A stretch of 64,000 nucleotides of DNA, taken from the NCBI RefSeq assembly GCF_026262505.1, contig NC_067206.1, forward strand, positions 24,319,896 to 24,383,895, given 5' to 3'. The DNA is from Trichomonas vaginalis G3. Taxonomy: Eukaryota; Parabasalia; Trichomonadida; Trichomonadidae. A model generated the notes under the pieces. It was not told the origin of the DNA, did no database searches, and saw nothing but the letters and a program-made list of their open reading frames with translations. The stretch's first letter is position 1. Each line of letters begins with the position of its first letter. This document shows positions 36,882 through 46,482 of this stretch, piece after piece. Made by a program: the position numbers and the translations under genes.

Positions 36882-37363
36882 TAATCCTTTGAATCATAAT
36901 CAATAATAATTGACCTTTCACCAGTTTCTATCGTTTGTTTTATTTCTTTTTGTTCCCCACTATCCGGATCGGTCATTGTAATTGTTTTTGTTATAGTATC
37001 AGCTTTATCTTTAACTTCAATCTTTTTTCCATCGGGATATTTAAACCAAAATTCCAAAAATTCGATATTGTCAATCTGTTCATATTTTAATCTATCAATT
37101 ACATTTTTAATACCATCTGAAAATCTTATGAAATGGTCATTATATGGGTTTGATTGAACTAAATTTGAATGAAGTGAAATATAACCTGTTGATGAATATG
37201 ACATTGACTCATATTTTCTGAAAACACTAAAATTTATAACATGAATGAATTTCTTATTCGTTGAATTTATGAATTCTTGAGGTAATCTTATTCTAGTTTT
37301 ATTTATCACTGGAAAATAACGCTTTACCATATTTTTAATCGTAATAAAAATGTCAATTATCAA
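36857..37363 (-). CDS. Hypothetical Polinton protein, 168 residues
   Basis: The product has beta-prone content with FIHVINFSVFRKYESMSYSS, FSDGIKNVIDRLKYEQIDNI and a polar loop (DSGEQKEIKQTIETGERS). No family is recognised. Its first 14 bases overlap the start of the penton-like gene on the other strand, so the two ATGs sit head to head inside each other's leader. It overlaps the preceding plus-strand locus by 25 bases at its 3' end. Confidence 0.5.
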   Translation of the reverse strand: MIIDIFITIKNMVKRYFPVINKTRIRLPQEFINSTNKKFIHVINFSVFRKYESMSYSSTGYISLHSNLVQSNPYNDHFIRFSDGIKNVIDRLKYEQIDNIEFLEFWFKYPDGKKIEVKDKADTITKTITMTDPDSGEQKEIKQTIETGERSIIIDYDSKDYYSIMLMP

Positions 37364-38060
37364 TATTATTTCGAATAATAACTGTGAATTAAATTTAACA
37401 GTTAGCGGAATTTATAATGTTACTCTCGTTTCTGTGAGTGGTAAATTTAATCCCATTCTTTTAGACCCTTCAGATTATATATCATTTATTAAAGATGACC
37501 ATGAAAAAACGTATGATATGTATATAAATAATGTGATAGCGAAATGGGATATTAACATGATTTTAAGTTATTTAAATGAATCATTTATCGTATGGTATGA
37601 AGAAAATTTTAAATCAAAACCCGATAAACTTTTTGAACTTGATGAAATAAATAACCTTATTAAATTTCCGCTGAAAATTAAATTTTGTACTCCTCATCTT
37701 CGTTCATTGTTGGGGATATTAAATTTTGAAAAAGATGTTGGGGATGTTTTGTATTCTGACACTGGTTCCAATTTCATTTTAATCAAATGTGATAAAGTTA
37801 ATACCCCAATGAGATTTTCACATCAAACATTAGACCCTAACTCTTACCCATCAATACAAAACATTTTATCCATCAACTTAAACACATTTTCTTTATCATA
37901 TCCGTTTCAATTATCCGGGAATTCATTTATTCTTCATTCAAAAGATTTATCAAATATTAAATTTAGAATAACTGACCTATTTGATTGTGATTTAGAATTT
38001 ATGAATGAAATATTATGGCAATTTCAAATAGAAAAAATAGCTGATGAGATAACGGATTAA
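37350..38060 (+). CDS. Penton-like minor capsid protein of element 2
   Basis: The 236-residue beta-rich product resembles the protein at 63092-63856 in layout and length. Both have a middle segment describing a helix followed by a short strand (FCTPHLRSLLGILNF here, MSHRVQLLLGAYHMTF there), and both end with a matching strand pattern (NIKFRITDLFDCDLEFMNEI here, DMQFRLVDFQGEPVELKAPV there). I read both as single-jelly-roll penton proteins of the capsid vertex. The frame is open. It is followed after 20 bases by the fibre gene, which would fit a vertex with an attached fibre. Confidence 0.65.
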   Translation: MSIINIISNNNCELNLTVSGIYNVTLVSVSGKFNPILLDPSDYISFIKDDHEKTYDMYINNVIAKWDINMILSYLNESFIVWYEENFKSKPDKLFELDEINNLIKFPLKIKFCTPHLRSLLGILNFEKDVGDVLYSDTGSNFILIKCDKVNTPMRFSHQTLDPNSYPSIQNILSINLNTFSLSYPFQLSGNSFILHSKDLSNIKFRITDLFDCDLEFMNEILWQFQIEKIADEITD

Positions 38061-38080
38061 ATATTTTTAAATCATAATAA

Positions 38081-39700
38081 ATGATTAAACAACAGCAACT
38101 TAAGGCGCAAAGCACCCAGGTCCCTCAGACCATTACATACGCCATATATGCATATAATTCAAAGACGGCAGAACAAACGCAAAGGTTGAAATATGGAGAT
38201 TTGGAGATAGTATTGAAAAATGACCATTTCGAATTCGTTTGCAAAGGTGGTGCGGTGATATCAAATATAAAAGAAATTTTATTTATGAATTCAAAAATTA
38301 AAGGAATAACGGATGATATAACATCAATTCCACCAGAAGAACAGAGATATTACGCATTAAATGCATTTCCTAAAGTTTTGAAGATTGGAAGATTTAATTT
38401 AAATGAGGAATTCATAGAAGGTTTCCTAAATGACATAATGAAGAGGGCGGATAAGGAATATGTGGATAGTGAGTTAATGAAGAAGGCAAATTTGGTTTAT
38501 GTTGATGAAAAAGATAATGAAATTAAAGAAAGGGTTGAATGGTATCATGAATGGACATTGGAGACTTTTAAAGTTAAAGCTGATACAGGATGGGTTTCAG
38601 GATGTTTAGACCTTAAAGCAGATAAAACATATGTTAACGATGAGTTAGAGAAGAAGGCGGATAAGGAATATGTTAACGAAATATACCAAAGTTTGATAGG
38701 AACAAAAAATATTGAAACTATTGTTGGGGATGTTTCTGTCTATGAAGAAAACAAATATTTTAGATGGGAGTTTGTACACTCCTTAAAAAATGGTATACGG
38801 TATAAACTCATTCCGAAAAATAACAATGAAATGTATGTAGGCTATATAAAGAATAATGGTACACAAGTTAAAGTTCCATTAGACAACAACTGTTACTTAA
38901 ACTTATATGGAGACGAACAAAAGAAATATTTAAGAGTTTATGAAATGGCAGATATGACATTGCCTGACCCAGCTCCAGCACCATATTATTATGACTATGG
39001 AGATGATGTCAGAACACCACATGTAGATGAACAAAAGTTAACATTATATTTAGATTATTATAGATATAAAAGATATAATGCAATAGAAAAAACGAGAATA
39101 GTATATTATTATACAGATGACAGAAATAAATATTATAGTCAAGATTTTACCTACCCTGAAAACATAAGATTATATTATAAAAAATATTCTGACACAAACC
39201 AGAAGAAACCTGAAATAGTTACACTATATTTTAAGTTCAAAAGAGACAATCCTATAATATCTCATATGTTTGATTTAATGAACCCAGTAGGTTCTATTTA
39301 TACATCTATGGATGCAAGAGGTCCTCAAGTAATGTTTGGTGTTGGTGCATGGGAACAAATAGTTGACAGGTTTTTGTATTGTGCAAACTCTTCAAAGGAA
39401 ACAGGTGGAAGTAAAACGATTTCAGGTGAAAATTTACCTGCACACAGTCACTACATAGATTTAAGTACATCTCAAGCAGGTTGGCATAAGCATAGATATT
39501 GGGATTGGTCAGGAATGACAAAAGGTAAAGGATATGATGTTAAAGACGACGTTAAGTTTGCTATAAATTGTTACTGGGATGACACTCAGGGAGAAGGAAA
39601 CCATACACATTTCGTTTCAGGATATACGCAAACAACGGGACAAAGTAAAGATTACATGCCACCATTTATGACTGTATTCGCATGGTATAGAGTTCAATGA
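38081..39700 (+). CDS. Tail-collar-type fibre protein
   Basis: The 539-residue product has an N-terminal anchor (QTITYAIYAYNSKTAEQTQR, similar to [19 protein letters not shown] in element 3), a fibre shaft with repeated ADKEYVD / ADKTYVN units (about residues 126-205), a beta-rich middle, and a C-terminal phage tail-collar-like head. The head has NPVGSIYTSMDARGPQ, a GAWEQIVDRFLYCANSSKET segment, histidine pairs (PAHSHY, GNHTHFVSG) and the end YMPPFMTVFAWYRVQ. Such heads trimerise and bind ligands in bacteriophage fibres. In a Polinton this would be a receptor-binding spike. The frame is open and long. The same head, in another element, occurs at 60124-61330. Confidence 0.8.
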   Translation: MIKQQQLKAQSTQVPQTITYAIYAYNSKTAEQTQRLKYGDLEIVLKNDHFEFVCKGGAVISNIKEILFMNSKIKGITDDITSIPPEEQRYYALNAFPKVLKIGRFNLNEEFIEGFLNDIMKRADKEYVDSELMKKANLVYVDEKDNEIKERVEWYHEWTLETFKVKADTGWVSGCLDLKADKTYVNDELEKKADKEYVNEIYQSLIGTKNIETIVGDVSVYEENKYFRWEFVHSLKNGIRYKLIPKNNNEMYVGYIKNNGTQVKVPLDNNCYLNLYGDEQKKYLRVYEMADMTLPDPAPAPYYYDYGDDVRTPHVDEQKLTLYLDYYRYKRYNAIEKTRIVYYYTDDRNKYYSQDFTYPENIRLYYKKYSDTNQKKPEIVTLYFKFKRDNPIISHMFDLMNPVGSIYTSMDARGPQVMFGVGAWEQIVDRFLYCANSSKETGGSKTISGENLPAHSHYIDLSTSQAGWHKHRYWDWSGMTKGKGYDVKDDVKFAINCYWDDTQGEGNHTHFVSGYTQTTGQSKDYMPPFMTVFAWYRVQ

Positions 39701-39854
39701 ATGTGCTTGACCCAAAGGTCTGGGCTTACCGAATGAACTAAATATATTTTATGTTTGTAATTAATTAGGTAATGAAGTAATGGATGAACTGCAGAAAAGA
39801 AGTTAAAAGCTTGGGGTCGTTTTGTACAAAAATATTGTGAGTAAATGATTTAAG

Positions 39855-40076
39855 TTATTCAATAATTAATTATTTTTGAAGAACTGAAGGGGTCACCAGG
39901 TCACCAGGTCACCAGGTCATTTAACTTCTCTGAAAAATGTGACAACATGACATTTTGACAACATCACAGGAGGAAGGCAGTTATGACTTATTTTTGAAGA
40001 ACTGAAGGGGTCACCAGGTCACCAGGTCATTTAACTTCTCTGAAAAAATGTGACAACATGACATTTTGACAACATT
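39855..40076. repeat. Left arm of inverted repeat flanking the primase-helicase gene
   Basis: Two diverged units hold GAAGAACTGAAGGGGTCACC, then tandem CCAGGTCA steps, a conserved spacer, and GTGACAACATGACATTTTGA with CAACAT. The same units occur in reverse orientation at 42476-42745. Confidence 0.9.
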
Positions 40077-40147
40077 TACGAAAATTTGATGCAGCCCAAA
40101 AATAAAGTTAGTTTTAAAATTATTTTTATTTTTTTATTCCTATATAA

Positions 40148-42455
40148 ATGACAGCAACAAACAACAACAGCAACTTTATCATTTCTGATGAACAAGTTAT
40201 TGATTCATTAGCTGAGGAATTAGTTGTGGCAGAAACTAAAACCCTCAACGAAAGAATTGGTGAAAACAAGATTGATTTACATAACTACCTCAAACATGAT
40301 GGAGGAAGAGGAAGGAAAACTGGTACAGCTTTATTAGTAAATAAAATTTCAAATTTAACGATTATAGATGTTGATATCAATAAATCGTACAATGATGAAC
40401 TTAAAGAAACAGTTAGAAAAGACATTTTATCAAAACTTTCGGATAAAGATGTTATCGTTAAAACCGCTTCAGGAGGTCTTCACATTTATTGCAACACGAA
40501 TTTCTTCTATGCAGTTTCGAACAGAATGATTAAATGTTATTCCTGCAATGATTATGATATTGACATAATGACTTCTATTGATGATTCAAAGCGTTCATTA
40601 GTAGTTATGGCTGATTCAAGAGTTCGCAAGAATGCATCAGAACCAATCAATACATACTCATTCATTCGTGGAAGTTATGATTCAACATTAACCAGAACAG
40701 TAAACGATATATTAAATGATTTGAATATTAAGGTAAGAGTTGAACAGAAGAACGAAGAAATAAAGACTATCATGAATGAAAACAAAGATGTAAACATTGA
40801 CGATAAACTTGCCCAGAGCATAGTTGATGGCATCTGTGATTTTGAAGTACATAATGATGGTGGAAACATGAATTTAGAAAAAGAAGTTACATTATTCACA
40901 CTGTTTCAAGCTATTAATTCGTTACCAATCATTTAATTAATGAAGCATACGATAACGTTATAACTTCTGCAGTTTAACAGAAAATGCAAAAAGTAATTTT
41001 GAAAAAGCACGTAGTAGATATGCACATTTAATGACTTCTCCATTTGTTTTGTGAAGATTCTAAAACTTTATCAAAAGGAATATTATGATGAATATGTTTT
41101 ACCTTTATTACGTAAGCCAAAAATAACATTTGATATCAAACTTGATGACTCGTTTTTGATAACAGATATTAGACGCAAGGCTGAAAATCATCAGTATAAA
41201 AACAGTTCTGAAGTAATTGAGGATTTATCACGTGTAATCCGTTTTGTAGATTGTGGAAACAAATATTTCATTCAGAAAGATTACAACATACACGACAAAA
41301 TGAATCAAATATCATTCGTTCTTCAATCAAACATGAAAGAGTCACTCAAAATGATTAAATTATTTAAAGAAGAAGGTAAAACCATAACAGCATGGGACGT
41401 ACTATAAATCAATTGTCTTCATTAACCGTTAAGGGTGTTTGCTTTAAATCTGATTCCCCAGATGTTTTCTCAACGTTTCAGGGTTATAAATACAACATTC
41501 TTGAAAAGCCTGATTACTCAAAAATTGAGATGTTTATGGATTTCATTAAAGAAGCCATTTGTGATAATAACGATGAAGTGTATAAATATCTTCTCGGCTG
41601 GATTGCATCAATGATTCAACATCCTGGAATCAAGAATGAAACAGCAATTATTTTGAAAGGACTTCAGGGAACAGGTAAAAACAGATTTACAGACATTATT
41701 TCTGAACTCCTCGCTGGTTATTCATGTAAAAACATTACTGAAATAAGTGAGCTAACGGGTAATTTCAACTCAGTAGTTGAAAATAAAATGTTTCTTGTAC
41801 TTAATGAACTCAAGAATGTAGGTGAAGACAGACTCGCAAACTTCAACGCTTTGAAATCAATTATAACGGATAATGAGATTAGAATTAATGAAAAGAATCA
41901 ACCCAGAAGAACTGCACAGAACGTTGCAAACTTCATTTTCGTAACTAATAACGTCTACCCTGTCAAAATTGAAGTTGGAGACAGAAGATACGTAGTTTTA
42001 AGGGTTAATGGTAAATTCAAGGGTCAATTTGATTACTTCAAGAATTTAATGGATTCATGCACTAAGGAATTTTATGATAATTTACTAACATATTTTATGC
42101 AATATGACCTTTCATCATTTAATGTACGAATCATTCCGATGACTGAAGCCAAACAAGATTTAATAGAATTATCAACAAATCCTTTAGATGAATGGATAAA
42201 TACACATTATGATGAATTATGTGCAGGTATGACGTGTAAAAATGCTCTATTCTGCAAACCATCAGACATGAAAGACAAAAACTTTCAAAAGCATTAAGGA
42301 TAAATGTGAAAGGAAACAAAGAAAAATAGATGGTAAACAAACATGGTATTATGTTTTGAAAGAAGAAATGAAAGGATTATATAAAACAAATTGAACCAAA
42401 CGATAATGAGGAATCATTTACTGACGATGAAATACCTGTGAATGAAGCTTTATAA
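40148..42455 (+). pseudogene. Primase-polymerase (AEP) plus SF3 helicase, broken
   Basis: The N-terminal region has archaeo-eukaryotic primase/prim-pol motifs: TIIDVDIN (catalytic Asp pair) followed by VKTASGGLHIYCN (SGGxH motif). The C-terminal region has the DUF5906/D5-type SF3 helicase with Walker A GLQGTGKN, the block TGNFNSVVENKMFLVLNELK, and NFIFVTNNVYPVKIEVGDRR. Such fused enzymes start and unwind DNA in virophages, plasmids and NrS-1-like phages. In a Polinton that also has a family B polymerase gene it is an uncommon addition. The locus is enclosed by inverted repeats. Broken, with about three breaks. Confidence 0.8.
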
Positions 42456-42475
42456 AATGACTGGAATTTATTTTT

Positions 42476-42760
42476 GCCTTCCTCCTGTGATGTTGTCAAA
42501 ATGTCATGTTGTCACATTTTTTCAGAGAAGTTAAATGACCTGGTGACCTGGTGACCTGGTGACCCTTCAGTTCTTCAAAAATAATTAATTATTGAATAAC
42601 CCATGATGTTGTCAAAATGTCATGTTGTCACATTTTTTCAAGAGAAGTTAAATGACCTGGTGACCTGGTGACCTGGTGACCCCTTCAGTTCTTCAAAAAT
42701 AATTAATTATTGAATAACCCATGATGTTGTCAAAATGTCATGTTGTCACAAACTTTAGAA
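42476..42760. repeat. Right arm of inverted repeat flanking the primase-helicase gene
   Basis: Two full units and one partial unit, each with TGTTGTCAAAATGTCATG, GTTGTCACATTTTTTCA and CTGGTGACCTGGTGACC steps, are the reverse complement of the left arm at 39855-40076. The first unit keeps even the adjoining CCTTCCTCCTGTGATG, seen reversed at about 39966-39979. Confidence 0.9.
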
Positions 42761-42966
42761 CGCATAATTTAAATTTTTATTTTTATCATAAATGAATACC
42801 CCACAAGCTCAAAATTTACCACGAATCATAACAAGGGAGGAAATGATAAAAAATGATGCAAGAACATGTTAAAAATAACAAACCACTTAAAATTGAGAAA
42901 ATGTGGTTATGCAGTAATGATGGAAAGAGAGATGTTCGAAGAGGAATAAAAATTAAATTTGGATAG

Positions 42967-43247
42967 AGTTTAAAAATTCATCTTTATTAAATTCATCTCT
43001 TCCAACCAATTTATTTATTCTATTAAATTCTTTATTTTTGCTTCACTCAGTTTAATGATTGAACGGTAAGTTTCTAATTTTTCGATTATTTCTTTCCCTC
43101 TTTATCGTTTTCAGTTCCATTAGTTTTATTGTTTTCAACCCCACCGCATTGCGACTTCTTTTTTGTAATAGCATATTTTTGATTTAATTCTGTTTAGTTT
43201 CTTTTTATATTCATTGTCTGGACTCTTGACTGCTTGTTGTCACTCAT
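42967..43247 (-). pseudogene. Remnant of a small charged-helix gene
   Basis: Minus-strand pieces starting MSDNKQAVKSPDNEYKKKLN and followed by helical lysine/glutamate-rich sequence with KLETYRSIIKLSEAKIKNLI point to a former coiled-coil gene of about 90 codons between the helicase region and the integrase. Broken. Confidence 0.3.
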
Positions 43248-43278
43248 TTCTTACGAAATAAAAAAAATTAAATATTAT

Positions 43279-44622
43279 TTAAATATAATGAGTAATAAAA
43301 TAAATCGGAATTTCTATTAATTTATTGTCAACTTCAACTAATGCATTGCCGTTAATATATCTAACAAATTCAGCTATTGTGTCAAATCTTCGTCTTCTTT
43401 TTGTCATTGATTTATCAGTTTTTCCATAATCGAGATGAATCAAAACTTTATCCCCTTGTTTAAAATTCATGAGCCCCGAATTAATTTGTTCACGTTTAAC
43501 ATCATTTAACTTTTCCATTTGCTTTCTAATATATTCCCATTCTTTTGAAATATCATTTTTCATTTCCACCGGTTTCATGTTTATAGTTCTATGCCATGTA
43601 TTATTGTAATAATATACTAACTGCTGTATGATGGAGTCATGATTTCCATCCCAGTATATCTGACCGTTAACCCCTAACGCATCTCTAAGAGTTCTCATTA
43701 CCGCATCAACTATTTTATTATGAAACGTATATGGAGAGGATGAGAAGAAAAAATTAATTTGTGGGAAATAATGAGTCATAGCTGCCTGAAATCCTTTATC
43801 ACCATCACCCCTGATATTATCTACTCTTTCATGATCTAGTAAGTATTGAATAGCTCTTCTTGTTTCCTGTTCTGTTTTCCCTTTCACCGGAATGCAATAT
43901 AAATATCTAGTGTTAATGTTAATGGCAAATAAATAAGTAACGTTTCCTTTTGAATATTCCAGATGATCGATTTCGTATGAATATGGATATGGTGCAAATG
44001 AAGGGCGACTAAATTTTTCCTTTAACGGTTGAATTTTCGGGTCAATTGGTTTATTTAATATCTTGAAATCCTTTTTAAAATCTTTTTGCTTCTTTAATGT
44101 TTGAAATGGATATAATAAAGTGAATGATGAAGGATTAACTGAAGGAGGAGGAGGTACTGTCGTTGGAGGTTTTGGTGTTGCAAGTGGTTTAATTTTATCT
44201 GCTTTGATTTTGGATTTCATTCCTTCCTTCATTAATTCTGGATGTATTCTATTCATTTGTTTTAAATATGCTGTATATAAAGGTTTGATATACTTTCCCG
44301 CTTCGAGTTTATGTTGAAGGATGAATTCCAAAAGTTGATCTTCATTTAAAAGTCGGGCTGAATATGGTTTAACTAATGAATCATAAATTAAAGCTTGTGC
44401 ATCATTTATGGTCTGAAGGACCTGGGTGTTTTGTTCCTTTTGTTTTTGTTCCTTTGGCTTTTGCGGCTCAGGATTATATAATTTATATAATCCATCAATA
44501 TCTTCTTCTGTTAATACTTTATTTTTGAAATCTTTCAACTGTTTAAGTTGTGATTTAGTTTTTCCCTTTGAATATTCATTATTTTTAATTTTGTCTTTAA
44601 TTTCAGAAAGAGTAGGTGCCAA
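43279..44622 (-). CDS. Retrovirus-type (c-) integrase of element 2
   Basis: The open frame of 447 codons has an N-terminal SAP-like helix pair (LSEIKDKIKNNEYSKGKTKS, then QLKQLKDF), a proline-rich linker (PKPPTTVPPPPSVNPSS) and an integrase core. The core has YEIDHLEYS, the second block NIRGDGDKGFQA and a third block with FHNKIVDAVMRTLRD, followed by a C-terminal basic SH3/chromo-like tail (KRRRRFDTIAEFVRYINGNA). Polinton integrases share this core with retroviruses and use it to insert the element and make six-base target duplications. The beginning of the gene is uncertain, so 44622 is the limit of the open frame and not a confident start. Confidence 0.8.
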   Translation of the reverse strand: MAPTLSEIKDKIKNNEYSKGKTKSQLKQLKDFKNKVLTEEDIDGLYKLYNPEPQKPKEQKQKEQNTQVLQTINDAQALIYDSLVKPYSARLLNEDQLLEFILQHKLEAGKYIKPLYTAYLKQMNRIHPELMKEGMKSKIKADKIKPLATPKPPTTVPPPPSVNPSSFTLLYPFQTLKKQKDFKKDFKILNKPIDPKIQPLKEKFSRPSFAPYPYSYEIDHLEYSKGNVTYLFAININTRYLYCIPVKGKTEQETRRAIQYLLDHERVDNIRGDGDKGFQAAMTHYFPQINFFFSSSPYTFHNKIVDAVMRTLRDALGVNGQIYWDGNHDSIIQQLVYYYNNTWHRTINMKPVEMKNDISKEWEYIRKQMEKLNDVKREQINSGLMNFKQGDKVLIHLDYGKTDKSMTKRRRRFDTIAEFVRYINGNALVEVDNKLIEIPIYFITHYI

Positions 44623-44812
44623 AAGTGCATACTCTTAAACAACCGTCGGATTTCCGGGTGAAATCGTGACACACTTTCGTCTTTCGTAGGCGGTGGTGGT
44701 TGTTACAAAAGGTAACTTCGAATGTAGCGTGAAATCTGCAAAAAAAATTCTGAAATTTGAATGGATAACACAAAAATTGAATAGTTTACGTCAATAAAAA
44801 AGAGAAAAATGA

Positions 44813-44895
44813 AGCCAATGTGTCTCGAACCTAGGACTTAGAGCAGCAATCCCACTGTTTATCACATTACACTACATGCATCTCTCACCTCAGTG
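44813..44895 (-). other. tRNA-like sequence with Pol III-type A and B boxes
   Basis: On the minus strand, TAGTGTAATG resembles an A box and TAGGTTCGAGAC a B box, spaced about 45 bases apart, with a short CAG/CTG stem between them. The T-arm stem does not pair well, so this is not a normal tRNA. It could be a decayed tRNA or a tRNA-derived short element. The evidence is weak. Confidence 0.25.
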
Positions 44896-44902
44896 AATGA
44901 GA

Positions 44903-45163
44903 TCAACTATATGATAACTTTTTTCCCATTATATTCTTGTGGAAAAGTGACAAATAGCAACTTTGACCCTCTCTCATTTCAGAAATTATTTTATTATGAT
45001 ATTTCAAAATTTCATTTTTATAATATGGATAATAATATTCCATATCATCACCCGTTATATTTTTATTATGTTTTTGGAGATATGATTTTAATTCATAATA
45101 ACTAAGAAATTTTTGATTAAGTACTAAATCAGCAATTAAATTTTTTAAATCTGTGTTATCCAT
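44903..45163 (-). CDS. Small hypothetical Polinton protein, 86 residues
   Basis: The product MDNTDLKNLIADLVLNQKFL and following SYYELKSYLQKHNKNITGDD suggests a small helical protein, perhaps a helix-turn-helix type. No family is recognised. It lies between integrase and polymerase on the same strand. Confidence 0.4.
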   Translation of the reverse strand: MDNTDLKNLIADLVLNQKFLSYYELKSYLQKHNKNITGDDMEYYYPYYKNEILKYHNKIISEMREGQSCYLSLFHKNIMGKKLSYS

Positions 45164-45265
45164 TTATATAAAAATAAAATCAATGTTTTAAGGGTGCCCA
45201 CCTCTTTGAATCATAGTATCAAAACCATCATTAACGGTTCCTTTTGTCTCTTCTGTGGTATTTTA

Positions 45266-45957
45266 TTAAATAAATGGCATACAACATCCATTTTCACAAC
45301 ATACAGCCTTAGTGTGTGCTCCTGTTAATGCAGTCTTACCAATTGTTAAGCGAGTCATTGACCCATTTTTAAGTTGTAAATTAATATTCTGACCATCAAA
45401 TATCAATTTATCATTTATTATATCCAAATAATTTTTAGGTGTTAATTGTTTATTTTGTCTTAAACTAACACCTTTCATTTTTTGTGCAATCTTTTTAAAA
45501 TCACTTCCATCAATTGAACCGTTGAATGATGTATAACACTTAGGACATAAAGCAACCATGTTATCACCTTGTTTCTCAATTGCTAAACCCAATAACTTCT
45601 TCTCATGTGCTTTTTCTTCAGCTTTATTCTTTAATTTAGGTTTAAATTTCTCATCAAAACAGAAGAAATCAAATGGTGCGAATTTGAAAATGTTTTTATC
45701 ATAAAATTGTTTATCAGTAACAATTGCTTGAAATGCTTGAGTGTTAGGAAGATTTGGGTCGCCAGCGATTGCCCAATAAGATGAATCAGTATCACCTTCA
45801 ATGAAATGAAAACGATTAACATTCAAGCATTTATACATAAAATCATAAATGAAAACCAAATACCAGTATTTTGCGTTATCTAAAGTGAAGAATGCCTCTT
45901 GTAAACATGTATCACATCTATAAAATCTATCTTTGAGCATCACTTGATACGTATCCT
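45266..45957 (-). pseudogene. C-terminal part of family B DNA polymerase of element 2, interrupted
   Basis: The stretch begins DTYQVMLKDRFYRCDTC, contains the catalytic motif C HFIEGDTDSSYWAIAG and continues with FAPFDFFCFDEKFKPKLKNK to a cysteine-rich end. This is the palm and C-terminal part of the protein-primed polymerase typical of Polintons. The upstream part is absent because element 3 starts at 45958. It may lie beyond the right edge of the window. Confidence 0.8.
45952..45957. repeat. Candidate six-base target site at element 3 insertion
   Basis: TATCCT lies directly before the element 3 tip at 45958. Polintons make six-base target duplications; the second copy would lie at the other end, outside the window, so this is unproven. 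Confidence 0.35.
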
Positions 45958-46161
45958 AGTTAGTATACATATCAAGGGTACGGCGGCACTGCGCGCCTCC
46001 ATACACCACTTAGCTGTTTTGACACTTTACGAAACCGTTAACGTATATTTTACAACACAAACGACAACACTAACTTAACCTTAAATATTTACAAAGCCAC
46101 CAACCACTTCACTTCACTAACGTTTTCACAAACGACTTCACTACTGTAAAAATAAACGTTC
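45958..46161. repeat. Left terminal region of element 3 (presumed terminal inverted repeat)
   Basis: From the tip there are about 60 GC-richer bases (AGGGTACGGCGGCACTGCGC and on), then a C/A-rich stretch with CAACCACTTCACTTCACTAACG-like short repeats up to the first gene. No similarity to the end of element 1 is seen. Confidence 0.55.
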
Positions 46162-46482
46162 TCACTTACAAAAGTATTGCAACTCCTCCCATTGCTGTGC
46201 TTCATATAACAGCTCATAATCTTCTGACTCACTTTCTTCTTCATATAGGTCAAAATCACTGTCATAGTTTATACCTGTAAGTTTTGACAAAGCTAATGAA
46301 ACACGCTTACCGTTTGTATCATATGCTTGTATAAACTTTCCATTATGCTTGTAGTCATAAACGCTCAAACTAACTTTACCCTTTCTCCCTCGTATCTGAT
46401 AGAATGTATTTTCACGAGGAACGAAGAACAAATTCTTGAACTCATGACCGTTGTAGTTTGTTATCTCAATAGTTTTCGTCAT
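46162..46482 (-). CDS. Hypothetical Polinton protein with acidic tail, 106 residues
   Basis: The product starts MTKTIEITNYNGHEFKNLFF with a small beta-rich domain (YQIRGRKGKVSLSVYDYKHN) and ends in an acidic tail (YEEESESEDYELLYEAQQWE). No family is recognised. It is the gene nearest the element end. The frame is open and an AT-rich promoter-like tract precedes the ATG. Confidence 0.55.
   Translation of the reverse strand: MTKTIEITNYNGHEFKNLFFVPRENTFYQIRGRKGKVSLSVYDYKHNGKFIQAYDTNGKRVSLALSKLTGINYDSDFDLYEEESESEDYELLYEAQQWEELQYFCK

Larger units (their letters stand above)
28735..45957. mobile_element. Polinton/Maverick element 2, interrupted by element 3
   Basis: A second Polinton, more AT-rich than the others. 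Its parts from left to right are a minisatellite, a small conserved gene, a hairpin array, two amphipathic-protein genes, major capsid, packaging ATPase, conserved structural-type gene, penton-like gene, tail-collar fibre, primase-helicase between inverted repeats, integrase, and the end of a family B DNA polymerase. The rest of the polymerase is missing because element 3 is inserted there; it may continue beyond the right edge. About fifteen breaks are spread over the capsid, ATPase, helicase and small genes, so it is the oldest of the three. The left boundary is approximate. Confidence 0.85.

Noticed and set aside
38081-39700. Bacteriophage contamination, on the basis of the tail-collar domain
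   Set aside because: The gene is embedded among Polinton genes with the same composition and the domain recurs in a second element.
43279-44622. LTR retrotransposon or retrovirus, on the basis of the integrase
   Set aside because: No reverse transcriptase, protease or long terminal repeats are present; capsid, packaging ATPase and polymerase genes nearby show it to be a Polinton.
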